Part shown: positions 12,819 to 24,476 of the stretch, in pieces
How the letters are laid out: each line of letters starts with the position of its first letter
How positions within the stretch are numbered: the first letter of the stretch is position 1
Source of the DNA: Spirodela intermedia
Taxonomy: Eukaryota; Streptophyta; Magnoliopsida; Alismatales; Araceae
DNA length: 64,000 nt
Direction: 5' to 3'
NCBI GenBank assembly: GCA_902729315.2
Contig: LR746279.1
Coordinates: 1,874,001 to 1,938,000 of the forward strand
The notes under the pieces: generated by a model
What the model saw: only the letters and a program-made list of their open reading frames with translations
Database searches by the model: none
Told to the model about the DNA's origin: nothing
Program-made: the position numbers and the translations under genes

Positions 12819-13379
12819 AACTCACAACTAAAGCATATCTAATGTAACAAATAATCTGCTTTACAACCATCTAGTAGACCTATAAACTTTCTATGTACAT
12901 GATAACCATATGGACAGCATGAGAAATATTAAATCAAGTGCATACGATAATATAAATAAGGCTACCAACCTCATTGCCATATGTAACATCAGTCATCAAA
13001 TTTATCTCTTTCTTTGTCTTCAATAAATATTCTGGAGACAAGATGGAGTGGGCTACCGATAATGTGCTTATAACTTTGGAATCTTTAGTATTTGAATTGG
13101 TGAAACATCTTATCTACATATTGATATTGTGACAATTGCAACTTTTTAGTCTTATGATGTTTGTGAATTTTTGTTTTCAAAATCTACTTTGCTGATGTAA
13201 AGTCCTTCATCTATGATTCCTCACTCAACTAAGGTTTCAACTTATTGTTTCTAGAATAAGGAGAGTATATTCAACATGTAATATATATATACTAATTAAA
13301 TAAATAAATTAGATTTATATTTTCTAAGATACACTCAATTTTTATAACTAAGTTTTAGTAATTATGAATAAATATAAAT
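12819..13379. other. AT-rich stretch, nothing recognised
   Basis: If the flanking LTR belongs to a Copia element, this would be decayed pol sequence, but I can identify no motif in it. Confidence 0.3.
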
Positions 13380-14160
13380 AGACTTGAGGATGAAGCTCCC
13401 TAACATGCACCCCACCTTTATTCAATTCCTCTTTGTTGAGTGACAACAATAAGAGAGCCACAAAGTTGTCATTTTTTCATTTTGCTAGGTGATAACTGTC
13501 AAAGATGATTTGATGACCCATTTTATTGATCTCTAGATTTTACAAGAAAATTTAGAAATAACTCACGTTGTCTTTACCCAAAGAGAGTTTTCGAGGTTAT
13601 GGACACTATATGACAATATCTCAAATATTCAAAATTTCAATGTATTGACAATGCATCACTACTGTGATGTTGTAACTCTATTTTTCTTACTTTCAACTTA
13701 ATTTCAATTCATTTACAAATAATTTATATGACTTCAATTTTTCAAACTACTCTTGATTTAATTACGATTATTCTAACTTTTACAAATCTTAATTTGACCC
13801 ATTAAATTGTGTGTAAGCACTTACATAAGAATCATCAAGCATAACTTTATTTTCATCTGATTTGTTGAGTGTTGACATCATCTTAATGTCTGCACCCTTA
13901 TTTTCCTTTTTCATAAATTTTAAATATATATTTCATTTTTATTTCTTAGTCTAAAATTTATTAAAACTCATATTCTTTGAAAAGTATTCTCAAATATTAC
14001 TCAATATTATTTTTATTATTTTTATAGCTTTAATTAAATTATAATTCATATAATTGATCAAAACTACTTCTAAATATTTGAAAATTAATATTTTCTAGTT
14101 TTATAAATTTTAAATTTACATGATTTACTATACAACAACTAAGTCATGTCAGTTGTTATG
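13380..14160 (+). repeat. AT-rich dispersed repeat, copy 2
   Basis: This is the inverted counterpart of 3660-4470. It is followed directly by a third, partial copy in the same orientation, so the family occurs here as a tandem pair. Confidence 0.7.
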
Positions 14161-14179
14161 AGGCTAAAGTTTTATATTT

Positions 14180-14690
14180 CCTATTTTAACTTAATTTTTT
14201 CTTAATTCAGTGACACTTTGTATGATTTCAAGTTTTGAAAACCTTTTCATTTAATTACAATTTTTCTAGCTATTACAAATTTTAATTTTACCTATTGAAT
14301 TATCTATAATCATTTACATAAGAATCACCAAGCTGAACTTTATTTCTACATAGATCATATTCCTCAAGGTGTTGACGTTATCCAAACATACACATACTTA
14401 TTTTCCTTTTTTGTGAATTTTTAAATATATTTTAAATTCATTATTTACTCTTAAAATTATAAAAAAATATAATATTTTTTAAAAAATCTAAAATATTATC
14501 TGATATTAACTTACATCTCTCTAATCGACTTGAAAACTATTTACTATTTTTGGAACCATTTATTGTATTATAATTAATTTATTTATTTTTAAATATTTCT
14601 AAAAATTTAAAAATTAGTATTTTTTAATTTTATAAATTTTAATTTTTTGTGATTTATTATACAATGACTAAGTCACATCAATCCACAAGA
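14180..14690 (+). repeat. AT-rich dispersed repeat, copy 3 (tandem, partial)
   Basis: This repeats the second half of copy 2: it has AATTACAATTTTTCTAGC, CATAAGAATCACCAAGC and GTTGACGTTAT, and ends in GACTAAGTCACATCAAT, where copy 2 has AACTAAGTCATGTCAGT. The unit length from copy 2 to copy 3 is about 500 bp. Confidence 0.65.
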
Positions 14691-15480
14691 CAAAGAAACC
14701 TTATCCTTCACTCCAAAAGTGGTGGATCTTGAGTCCACAAGAATGTTGGAATCTATTAGTAAATATGAAAAAGTTCTAGGGAAAAAATGAAAAGTCCACA
14801 AAAATGACTTCCTAAGTCTACAAGGATGTTGGAATCCATCAACAAATATGGAAAACTTCTAGAGAAAAAGTGAACTCAAAAATAGATTGATGAAGGTGAG
14901 AATTCTCTCTAGCGCTATGAGGGGGGACCTATTTCTAGGCCAAAATTTTAGTTACAACTTCCCTTAGAAAAAGGAAATTAGTTAAAACAGCTCTTAAAAA
15001 TAAGAGGGTTCTAGTAGAATGCTTTTTAAAAATTTAGGAAAAATATTTTAAATTCTAGTTTTAAGAGTAAAATATGATAAATAAAGAGAAACATGAGAAT
15101 TGAGATATTGGCGCATTTATGATGTGTCCTCTACTAGGCTATCTCAAACTAAATTGTGCCATTATGCATCTTGGACATCTTGTCCACTTGAATTGAGCTG
15201 AAACTAGGCTGCAATGTCCATCTAACCTGATCTAAAAACTAGGTTTATATTGTAGTTCACAACGAAATTGGACCATGAGGTACTTTGATGCTTCTAAATG
15301 TGTCTTTGGCCACCTATGTCAAAAACCTTACATCCCTCATTTCCTAGTAGTGTCTAGTCTACATCATATGAAAAATAGAGCAAAGTTACCATGTAAGTAT
15401 TACCATACCTTCTAGATAGTTTGATCATCTTTCATAGCTTATTTATTATAGTCTTACACTCTAACACATCATTTGTAGCC
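14691..15480. repeat. LTR-like stretch with a ~60-bp direct repeat
   Basis: Two similar ~60-bp units start near 14733 and 14815, both with CACAAGRATGTTGGAATC, AAATATGRAAAA and a shared GTTCTAG/CTTCTAG end. The following text (CTATGAGGGGGGACC, then lines rich in TTGGACATCTTGTCC) resembles LTR sequence in style, but I found no partner copy in the window. Confidence 0.4.
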
Positions 15481-16119
15481 TCCTACTACACTTGTAGTCT
15501 CCTACTAAACTTCAATTTTTGGAGAGCCTTAATTATAGCCTTCCTTATATACCAATAACTTGTTTGCCATTTTCAATTGTTAACATCTCTTGTCAAGAGC
15601 ATTGCAAATCTTTCAAAGTCATCTCATTTAATCAAGAACTTGGATGAATTATAATTAATACACTAGAGCTGATACAACTTCACACCCTAAGTTTATGCAC
15701 ATTCTATGAAAATGTATTTATTTTCCCTTGACTCCAATTTGTCACTTCTAGTATGACTATATGTAGAACAATCAAAAGTTCTAAGTGGAAATAATAAAAA
15801 TTCAAATTATATCAAACTTTTTCAAGAGTTTTACACTCTAAGAGTGTTAGGTTCATCTATTATGCAAGACCATTTTATTGTGGTGTCCTTTTCATAGTGT
15901 GATGCTCAATGATGCCTTGATTCTTGTGAAATTCATCAACTTTTGTGTCAAAAATTTTATTTTTTTATGAATAAGATTTTCCCACTAATGTTCCTTTCAA
16001 TCAATACTTTGTATTATTTGAAAGTTACAAACAGTTCACTCTTTTTCTTCAAAAAGACACTTGGATATTTCTTGAGAAATCCTCAAACAATGTTAGCAAA
16101 TAAGTGACTAATGCAGAAT
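15481..16119 (-). mobile_element. Copia integrase remnant
   Basis: Read on the minus strand and across frameshifts, 16110-15780 shows the catalytic-core order of a Copia integrase: a YLLTLFEDFSRN stretch (near 16080), a DEFHKNQGI stretch (near 15940) and a TPQ-stop-NGLA stretch (near 15880), where intact elements have TPQQNGLAER. Stops and frameshifts are frequent. The right edge is cut off exactly where the gypsy LTR begins at 16120, so the gypsy element appears to have inserted into this Copia integrase. Confidence 0.7.
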
Positions 16120-16702
16120 TGTCATGGAAGATGGAAAGAATTGGACTTTAATCCACAAACTGAAAACTTCAAGAAGCTTCCAAGTTTTGAATCCATAAAA
16201 TTGGAATTCAACTCTAGAATTCACAAGGGGGGATGGCTCTAAGTCCACATGATTAAAAATAAAATTCTTGAATCCAAAAACAAAGGGAGATGAAGACCTC
16301 ATATGAGAAAAACTCAAAATTCTCAAATCTAATGATTTGGGGTTACGCTAGAGGGCCTTCATATAGCCCTTCAAAAGAGGTGAGATGCTTTGAACAATCT
16401 TTGAAAACTAAAACAGACTGTGAAAGGAATAAAAATAGATTTTGGAAATAAAAGGATCTTAAAAAAGTAAATATACTCTAAAAAAAATGAAAAGAAATCT
16501 TGGAATATGCAAAAACAGAAATCAAAAACTAAAACAGAACAAAGAGACTCTCAACAGCTCAGTATAACTTAGATTGGTCTTCTCATACTTTATAGAGGCT
16601 TACTAAGTCTTTTGGGTCACGTTTTCACATTCTCCTATTTATGGCCTAATACTTTACATTTTGGACCCAACCTCTAACTTTTGGGCACTTTGAGCTGTAT
16701 CA
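16120..16702 (-). repeat. 3' LTR of the gypsy element
   Basis: It begins (plus-strand text) TGTCATGGAAGATGGAAAG and ends near TGAGCTGTATCA. It matches the two halves of the right LTR: the first ~310 bp match 24477-24757 and the last ~180 bp match about 25970-26150. The element reads on the minus strand, so this is the 3' LTR. Confidence 0.7.
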
Positions 16703-18109
16703 TGTATGATTGGGGCTATACTCATTTTTTTACATGCTCGATAAGATAGACATTATCATTGATCCTATGTAATATTTTGAATAGGCCAAACTTCTTTCAC
16801 TTCAATTTGTTGTAGTTGCCCCTCGTTTTTGTTAGTAGACCATGATGAGATCATCAATGTCAAATGTTTTCTTTCTCCCTTTTTTTCTATTATTGTTTAT
16901 AGTTTTCATATCCTTTCTTCAAGCATCTTCATAAATTACTTTGACATGATCTACCATATTGATTGCAATAATATTCATACCATTTTTTCTTGATAGTTGT
17001 AGCATATCTAAATGAAGCATTTGAAGAAAATATTAAACTATTGAAAAAGGAGATTGGTTGCCTAAAGGATTAACCATAGAATTATATACAAATTCTACAT
17101 GGACTAAAGTATAATCCCATTATCTTAATTTTTCTTCAAAAACACTGAATTATGTTTTTTTGAAGTGTTCTATTGTCTATCTCTATTTAACCATCAGTCT
17201 AGGGGTGATTAGTTATAATATCTTTTAAAAATTCATCAAATATCTTCTATAATATTTCCTAAAAATGCAATAAAAGCTTCAAAACTCAGTCAAAAGTAAT
17301 GGACTCAAGTATCCTATGTAAGCAAACTCACTTTTTAACGAAAAAGTTTCTTACATGTAGTACATCTTTGGTCCTTTTATAGGTGATGAAATAGGCCATT
17401 TTGGAAAACAATTCCACCATAAAAAAAATTTAATCGACTATTTTGTGTCCATGGAAGGTCTTAAATAAAGTTTATTGAGTTGTTAGTCCATTGTGGACCT
17501 TGGGTTGAGAGTTGAGTGTATAAGCTAGTATTTTGACAATCTTTTGTTAACTTCAGAAACTTGCATATCTGAGAAAACAAAATTAACATCAATTTTAAGC
17601 TGCCACTAGCCATACCTTTCTTCAATCAATTGTAAGGTATGATTGAGATGATCTCCCAATCTTTTGGAGTGTAATTCTCATAGAATTTTTTCACTTAATG
17701 ACCTTTAGGGTATGCATAACTACATTCCTTAAATTAGGAAATCATGACATAAATAAAATACCTTAATTGATCCACCCAATATACACGAATCATAAATTTT
17801 GGCAAAATCTTTATCAACACCATCAAACTCTTTAAGATGGTCAAATTTTGTGATTTCAGCATGAAGGATCACCACATAAGTTGTCTTTCTACTAAATACA
17901 TCCATCACCTAATTTAACTTTTTAGAATTATGCTTAGTAATAAAAGTAAAATGTTTGATAAAAGAAACCTATCTAGCATCCAATCTATTAACAGAAGTCT
18001 GAGTACTAAAGTCTGAGTACTAATTCTTTTGAGTGCATGATGATTAGTGTACAAAATAAATTCACATTAAATCAAATAATATTTCTAGGTATGTAAAGCT
18101 CAAATAATT

Positions 18110-20175
18110 TGATTTAGGATGGGGTGAGAACCCCTTGTACCTGATCAATAAAACTTGAGACCTGAGATGGGGCAATCAGAGCGATCTAATAAGAATGTTT
18201 GGATCCTAGACTCTAGGTCTGACCACGTAACCTAAGTATAGGCAAGCATACCAATATGCGTGATCAACCCAGGACAACCCAGAGAAACACTTGACGATGG
18301 TAAGTGTGAAGGTCCTCTCGGTCCATGTCTGGACAGATGGTGGAACAGTCGTCGTGAGGTAGCCTAGGGTTACAGCTCACGAATGGTGATGAATTTGACA
18401 CAGCGTCGGAAGTCACGATCCGATAACCATCCTATCTTGTCTATGTTCTCTTGATGGCGAAGGAGACAAGCCAAGAAAACCCTTCGAGAGATAATTAAAC
18501 TTAAGAGAAAGGGGTATGGAGCTAACCTTCAGGGCTGCATAGCCCGACAGGTCGTGATAGAGCAGAGATTTGACGAAGATAGGGATGTTCGATGAAGAGC
18601 GATGCTCAACATCGATAGTCGGTCCTGGTCGAGAGTTGCCATAGCTGTCGTCATAAGGTGTGGCATGGTCGGCATGGGCGTGGGCCCGCTGGTGGGCCAA
18701 AGGGCACGCTAGCGAGTGTGGGTCCGCTGGTGGGCCGAAGGGCATGCTAGCAGGTGCGAGAGGCAAGCCGCGTGGCAGCCTTAGGGCACGCAAGAGCCAG
18801 CGCACGGGGCACGCGCGGCGGCAGTGCTTCGGCGGGAAGGCCGAGCATCTGTGGCGCTTCGACAAGAATGCAGAGCGTCAGTGGCACTTCGGCAGGAAGG
18901 CCAAGCATCGACAGTTGGGGAGGAAACCCAACCATCACCAGAAGGATTGACCTCTCTAGTGGCACCGGGAAGCGGAGTAGAGAGGAGACGAGCCGGCCAA
19001 TGATACCAGGGAGGGTTGAGCTCTCCTGGTCTAAACGGCACTGGAAACGACGCGATGGCAGCAGATCGTCAGGAAACTCCGGCAGGGGCCTATGCAGAGC
19101 TTGGACTGGATCTGGCTCGTCGGCACGGCAACAGGGTCTCTTCCGACATTGGTGGTAGGTCAGCGTTCGTCGGCGAACGGCCAGCGACTGGGCAGAGCGG
19201 TGGAGGGTGGCTCCGGCAAGTTTATGGTGGAGTTCTGAAGGAAGAGGCAGCAGTCGAACTAGGAGTCGAGAGACTTAGGCGGAGTGCTCAGCGACAGCTC
19301 ACAACGAGGCGAAGCGAGCCCCTTTCGTCACGACGGCGTGACGGGGTTCCAATAGAGGCGGTGGCAGCTGCAGCAGCAACTGCAACCATTTCGTTTGGTG
19401 ACGGCGGCGAGATCCTGGGTGGCAATGAGATGGCCAGCGGCGGTAGTGGTCTCAGGCGGCGGCGGGACTTCTCGGGCAGCAGTGTCACAAGGAACGAAGT
19501 CCTCGAAGGGGGTATCAATGGCCTTCCTCTTCCTCCTTCCCTTCCTATCCTAGATCACAGAGAAGGTACTCACAAAACGATAATCTCTCTCAAAAATATG
19601 GCGCTCTCTTGAGGGGGGGTCCTACCTCCCCTTATATGGGGCCCACAAGTGGGCTAAGGGGAGGTGGGCCCACTTGAGGCCCTCAAGCCCATAAGCCACA
19701 AAAGGCTACAAAAGGGGCTTATTGGGCCTCTTAAAGAGAGACTCAATAAGCTCCCCTAAAAGGAGAAAGAGGAGGGCCCTCTTATGATACTTAAGTGGGC
19801 CTCAAATGAAGACCTAAATAAGCCCCAAAAGAGGCCCCAAAGGAAAGACACATAGGTCCCCCCCCTTAGAGTTTTAATTGGGCCTCAAAAGAGAGACCCA
19901 ATAAAACCCTAAAGAAAGAGAGACAAAAACAACAACACACACATAGAATTAAGCCCGCTAACACACAAATACGAGGCCCAACAAGTCAACGTGAAAGTAC
20001 AAAAAAGATATGGGTGAGCTCAAGCTCGTCGTCGTCACAAAGGTGGAATGTCATCATCTCAAAGGGCTAGGCCATGTAGCGAAAGCTAGGCTCTTTCATC
20101 TTCGCCCGTCGATCAAGTTGAACTCAGATTGCTAGTGTCTCCTGAGCTGATGGAGATGGGTTCCACTCGCCATCA
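18110..20175 (-). mobile_element. Solo LTR (2066 bp) nested in the gypsy RNase H
   Basis: On the minus strand the insert starts TGATGGCGAGTGG and ends CCTAAATCA, giving matched TGAT...ATCA termini. It is flanked by CAATT (20176-20180) and TAATT (18105-18109), a 5-bp target-site duplication with one change. Removing the insert and one flank copy leaves the surrounding RNase H codons in one continuous frame. The interior is much more GC-rich than its host (18400-19600), with a C-rich GGGCCCAC zone near 19640 and no recognisable protein domain. It could instead be a short non-autonomous LTR element, but I saw no pair of internal direct repeats. Confidence 0.75.
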
Positions 20176-22169
20176 CAATTACATCAAACTATACTTCATA
20201 CATTATCAACTTTCTCCTTATACTTGAAAGTTTTTCACTATAGAATACTATTAGAGGACCTTCTCGGGGTAAAAGAACTACAACCCCAACCAAAGAAGCA
20301 TCACATTCAACTTTCAACAACTTATCAAAATTAGGTAATGTTAAATTTGGGGTATAACATAATTTTTCTTTCATTGTCTCCAAATTTCATTAGTCCTTCA
20401 AATTTTCATTTTTTCATACATTTTATGATTGAAGACATACTTATACTAAATTTTTTAATAAATGTTCATCAAAAGGAAGCTAACTCATGGAAACTTCAGA
20501 ATTGATGAATGTTCTATAATGTTGGTCATTCTTTAAGTTTCCATACTTTCTCTTCTTCACCTTGATTCCATCTACACTAACAATAAAAACCTAAATACAC
20601 AAACTAAGTCATGAAGCTACATTTTTTTGATATCGTTTAAAAGAGATTTTTTTGTAGAAATTAGAACACTATCTCCAATGTCTTACATGTGCTTCCTCTA
20701 TTATATTATAGATTAAAATATCATCAAAATAACCAAAACATTTATTTCAATAAAAGGTTTCAAAAAATAATTTGCCATTTTCACAAACATACTCATTTGA
20801 AAAACAAAGTAGTATAACTAGTCATTTGTACAAATTTACCCTTGTTTTGAAAATATTTTTTGACTCCTCTTCTAGTAGAATTAGGATTTGATTGTAACCC
20901 TTTTTTAAATCAAAATTGAAAATACCTTTGATCGACATAACATAAATATCATATCATCAAGACATGAATTAGGAAATATATACTTCAGTATAGTTTTGTT
21001 GATGACCTAGTTCTCCCCACACGTTCGCCAACTTCCATCCTTATTTGTCACCTATAGAATAGGGACAAAACAAGGGCTCATAATTTTTCTAATTAACTTT
21101 TTTGTCAACAACTCAACTTGTTCATGTAGAATTTGATTTTCCTAAAAGCTCATTACATAATGAGGCAAGTTAGGTAAACCAGCTCTAGGAATAAGTCAAT
21201 GTAGTGCTAAATATCATGCATTAGTGGAAGATGCTCAAGTATATCTTAAATTAATGAAAAAGGTAGAACTGCCTAAATAGGTTCTGAAATAGTTGTATCT
21301 ATATTGTAGTATAAACCTAGCTTTCTCATAATAAAAAATAGTTCAGCCATTTCATTAAGATTATGAAAAAACTCTCTACTCAATGAACTTTCCTACAAAG
21401 ACTTCAACACAAGTTTCTCCCCATTTTTGTAAAAGACACAAATTTATCCCCATTATGTGTAACATAAACATCAAACAAAAATGGTCAGCCCAAAATGATA
21501 CCACAGGTATTCATTTTAGCCACATCACAATGAACCTCCTCAAAATATGTTTTTTTATAGACAATTTCACTAAACATGCTAGAGAAACTTATACTCTCTA
21601 TCTTTTTTAATCCAACACATTCAGTTTGATTGGTATCTTCAATATCAAACTCAATGAAGTTGTCTTATGGTTCAAATTAATCCTCTAGTTCTTCATTTTC
21701 TTCATCTTCAATTGAATATACAAAATTTATTGAACCTCATTTTGGACAAATATTTGACTTATATCCCTTTACTTCACACCTATAACACTAAGTGGCATTA
21801 AGAATATAAGGATTTTTAATGGAAAGAAACTCTTCTAACAAGTACTACTCCACAAAGTTTGATTGTAGCTAGTGTTCCTCTTCTAGTTGTCAGAGATGAC
21901 CTAACCATAATAGAGCTAGACCAATCTTGTGGAAAATACGAAATTTGATTTCTAATAGCAACCAATTTTGCAATCATATTTGTTCTTTTACATTAGCGAT
22001 TTTAGACAATATGAGGCCATCACCACATCATTTAGGTTGAAAAATGACTGTAAAGCCACTTTTATATATACTTTGGATTTAATATAATTATTTTGAGAAG
22101 ATAAATCATAAAATTGTTCAACATAATTAGACCAACTGACTTCTGTGCTTATACTTCTAATACTAATAG

Positions 22170-22235
22170 GGCCTAGTATCCATCGTTTACAGCTAGGACT
22201 ATTGGGGTATCTAATCCCTTTCACTCCCCTAGCTT
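22170..22235 (-). other. Fragment of plastid 16S rRNA gene (nuclear plastid DNA)
   Basis: On the minus strand this contains the highly conserved 16S core around GGATTAGATACCCC and the adjoining stretch with TAAACGATGGATACTAGG. The wording (CTAGGGG, GTCCTAGC) is that of chloroplast rather than mitochondrial small-subunit rRNA. I count about four differences over some 65 bases from the plastid sequence as I know it. It is embedded in the gag region of the gypsy element and is far too short to be functional. Confidence 0.75.
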
Positions 22236-24454
22236 GACATAAGATTTGCTCATAATCAGATGGTAGAATTCAATATTTCAAAAGCCTTCTTCTTTTATCC
22301 CATGTGCAAACAAGCTCCTTACTTGATCTAGCATGTCTTATTTGTAAATACTCCCACCAAGCAAAAGCTTTGTCCTATGATTTGTATGCTGTAATTTTAC
22401 TTACCTTTTGCCTTAAATCTTCATATATTCAAGAAAACATGACTTCGGCCAACCAATCTAAAAAACTCTTCAATTAATATTAATGAAAATTAAAACATGA
22501 AAACTTTATCTTCAATAAAAAATCTCAAGAAACATTCTCATCAAATTGACATGGAGAACTAGAAATAAATTTAGAGTGATTTTTTACAATAGTATAAACT
22601 CAGGTGACTTTTTTGAGTAGGCCTAAATCAGAATCCTTTTGAACATGTGAATAACCTTCTGATGAAGTCATTCATTCTAAAAACTACTTTAAAGTTTCAT
22701 TGACCTCTTCCAATCGTTGATCAAAACGTTTTTCAAATTTAATGAAATTTAATTTTGAAAAAAGGTACATCATAATGCACTATTTTATGTGACAACTTTA
22801 AAGTCGAATATCATATGATTTTATGATTAGCATATTTTCGTCATATTTTTTATTTGGAAGCTTTTAATATTTTTTTGAGATTTTTGGAAAAAAAATTGAA
22901 ATTTTCTGACCACTTAGATCAAATAGGTATATATCAACACATGGCTTGAACCCTATGTCGATCCTTTCATGGACATGTGATTTGGGCACTAAAATTAGAA
23001 CATGAAAACACTAAAATAAAAAAATAATTCTACTGAGTTTTTATTTTTCTAACATGTCATATTGAATTTTTTATTGTATTTTCCTAGGCTTAAATGCCTT
23101 GAGAAGGATTAACTATATTTCAAGACCAATAAATTAGCTAATCCTCATGGACTCTCCTAAAATATATGAGAAGAAACATTAAATCCTAAGAACAAAATTC
23201 ATTGAAAGCCCACAAGAAAAGCTTCTAGAATAGTCAAAAGAGGGCATGGAGAAAAAGAAGGAAGATCCACTAAAATAGGAAGTCATTATGGACTGGAAAA
23301 GAGCCAAGATATCATCAAGTTGACATCATCAGGCCATGACTTCTAAGAAGAAATCTTCTAGAAAACAGGGGAAAAAAGGACACTGAAGGAAGTGGGAAAG
23401 TAGCAAGGAAAATGGAGGATGAAACAAGGGTCATGAAGAGATAGAGATTGAGATTAGTTTCTCGGGTGATTTGCACTGATCATCAACTTTTCTCTTGATA
23501 GTTCTTTAAAAGGTTAGTTTCATTTCTCTCTTTTATGTTCTCAGGTGATAGACATTGAATATAAAGCGCTCTTTTCTCATTCTGATATAATTTACTGTTT
23601 CATTATTCTCATTCCCTAAGGTGACAAATAGAATAAGTGGAGGACTTTCATTTCATGCATTTAGAACTGTGATTTCAATTGGATTTTCAATTATAATTTA
23701 GTGTGTTCTCTTTTTTTTCTTTCTTGGGTGGCACACAAGAGAAGGAGAAAACTTTAATTCTAGAGCTTATGATTTCACTGCAATTTGACCTTTTAATTTA
23801 AGGTTTTAAAGGACACTTTTGATAGATGAACAAATGAGTCTAAGTCTTCTTTCCAGTATTTTTTTCCATTTAAAAGTCCACATCTTTTAGTTCTCCTTAA
23901 GTGACAGCCAAAGTAGTTTTGATTTTTCTCACTCTACTTTTTATTTTTAGTATATTAATTCCAAGTATCTAATCACATTCTATAAATCAATGAAGTTTAT
24001 GATGTTGATAATCACCCTTCACACCATTCCAAATCGTATTTTCTAATCAAGTCCCTTCCATTCATGAATTACTCTTCTCATAATTAAACACCTCCCTTAT
24101 CTTATGTGAAAGGACTCAAAGAAGCAAACATATGAAATCAAGAGGTCAGCAATGAAAATAAACAATATTTCTTCAATTGTCTCAACTTTTTCCTTTTTAT
24201 TCTTTTATTTTGCATCATCTCTTTTGATAGAAAATTATAAAATTAAATACTAATCTCACCCTCCTTGAAGATTAACATGAACTTAGTACTAATGCTTAAA
24301 TCCATTCAAGAGGTTTGTTACAAATATTGCAACTTTGCATGCATTAAAAAAAACTAACACATGATCAATATACCCTAAGATCATTTTCCTCATTAAGTTG
24401 TATTGATTTACCTTGAGACATTGTTGAAGATACCTAGAGAACAACTACCTTGCT

Positions 24455-24476
24455 ATGATATAGATTAACATAGCAT
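24455..24476 (-). other. Probable primer-binding region of the gypsy element
   Basis: Just inside the right LTR, the minus strand reads TATATCATAGCAAGG at about 24450-24464. It resembles the TGGTATCAGAGC sequence complementary to initiator tRNA-Met that primes many plant LTR elements, with several changes. The placement directly next to the LTR end supports the call. Confidence 0.4.

Noticed and set aside
18413-19612. GC-rich open frames on both strands (up to 198 codons)
   Set aside because: They lie inside the LTR-like insert, overlap on both strands and match no family I know; GC-rich DNA is stop-poor.
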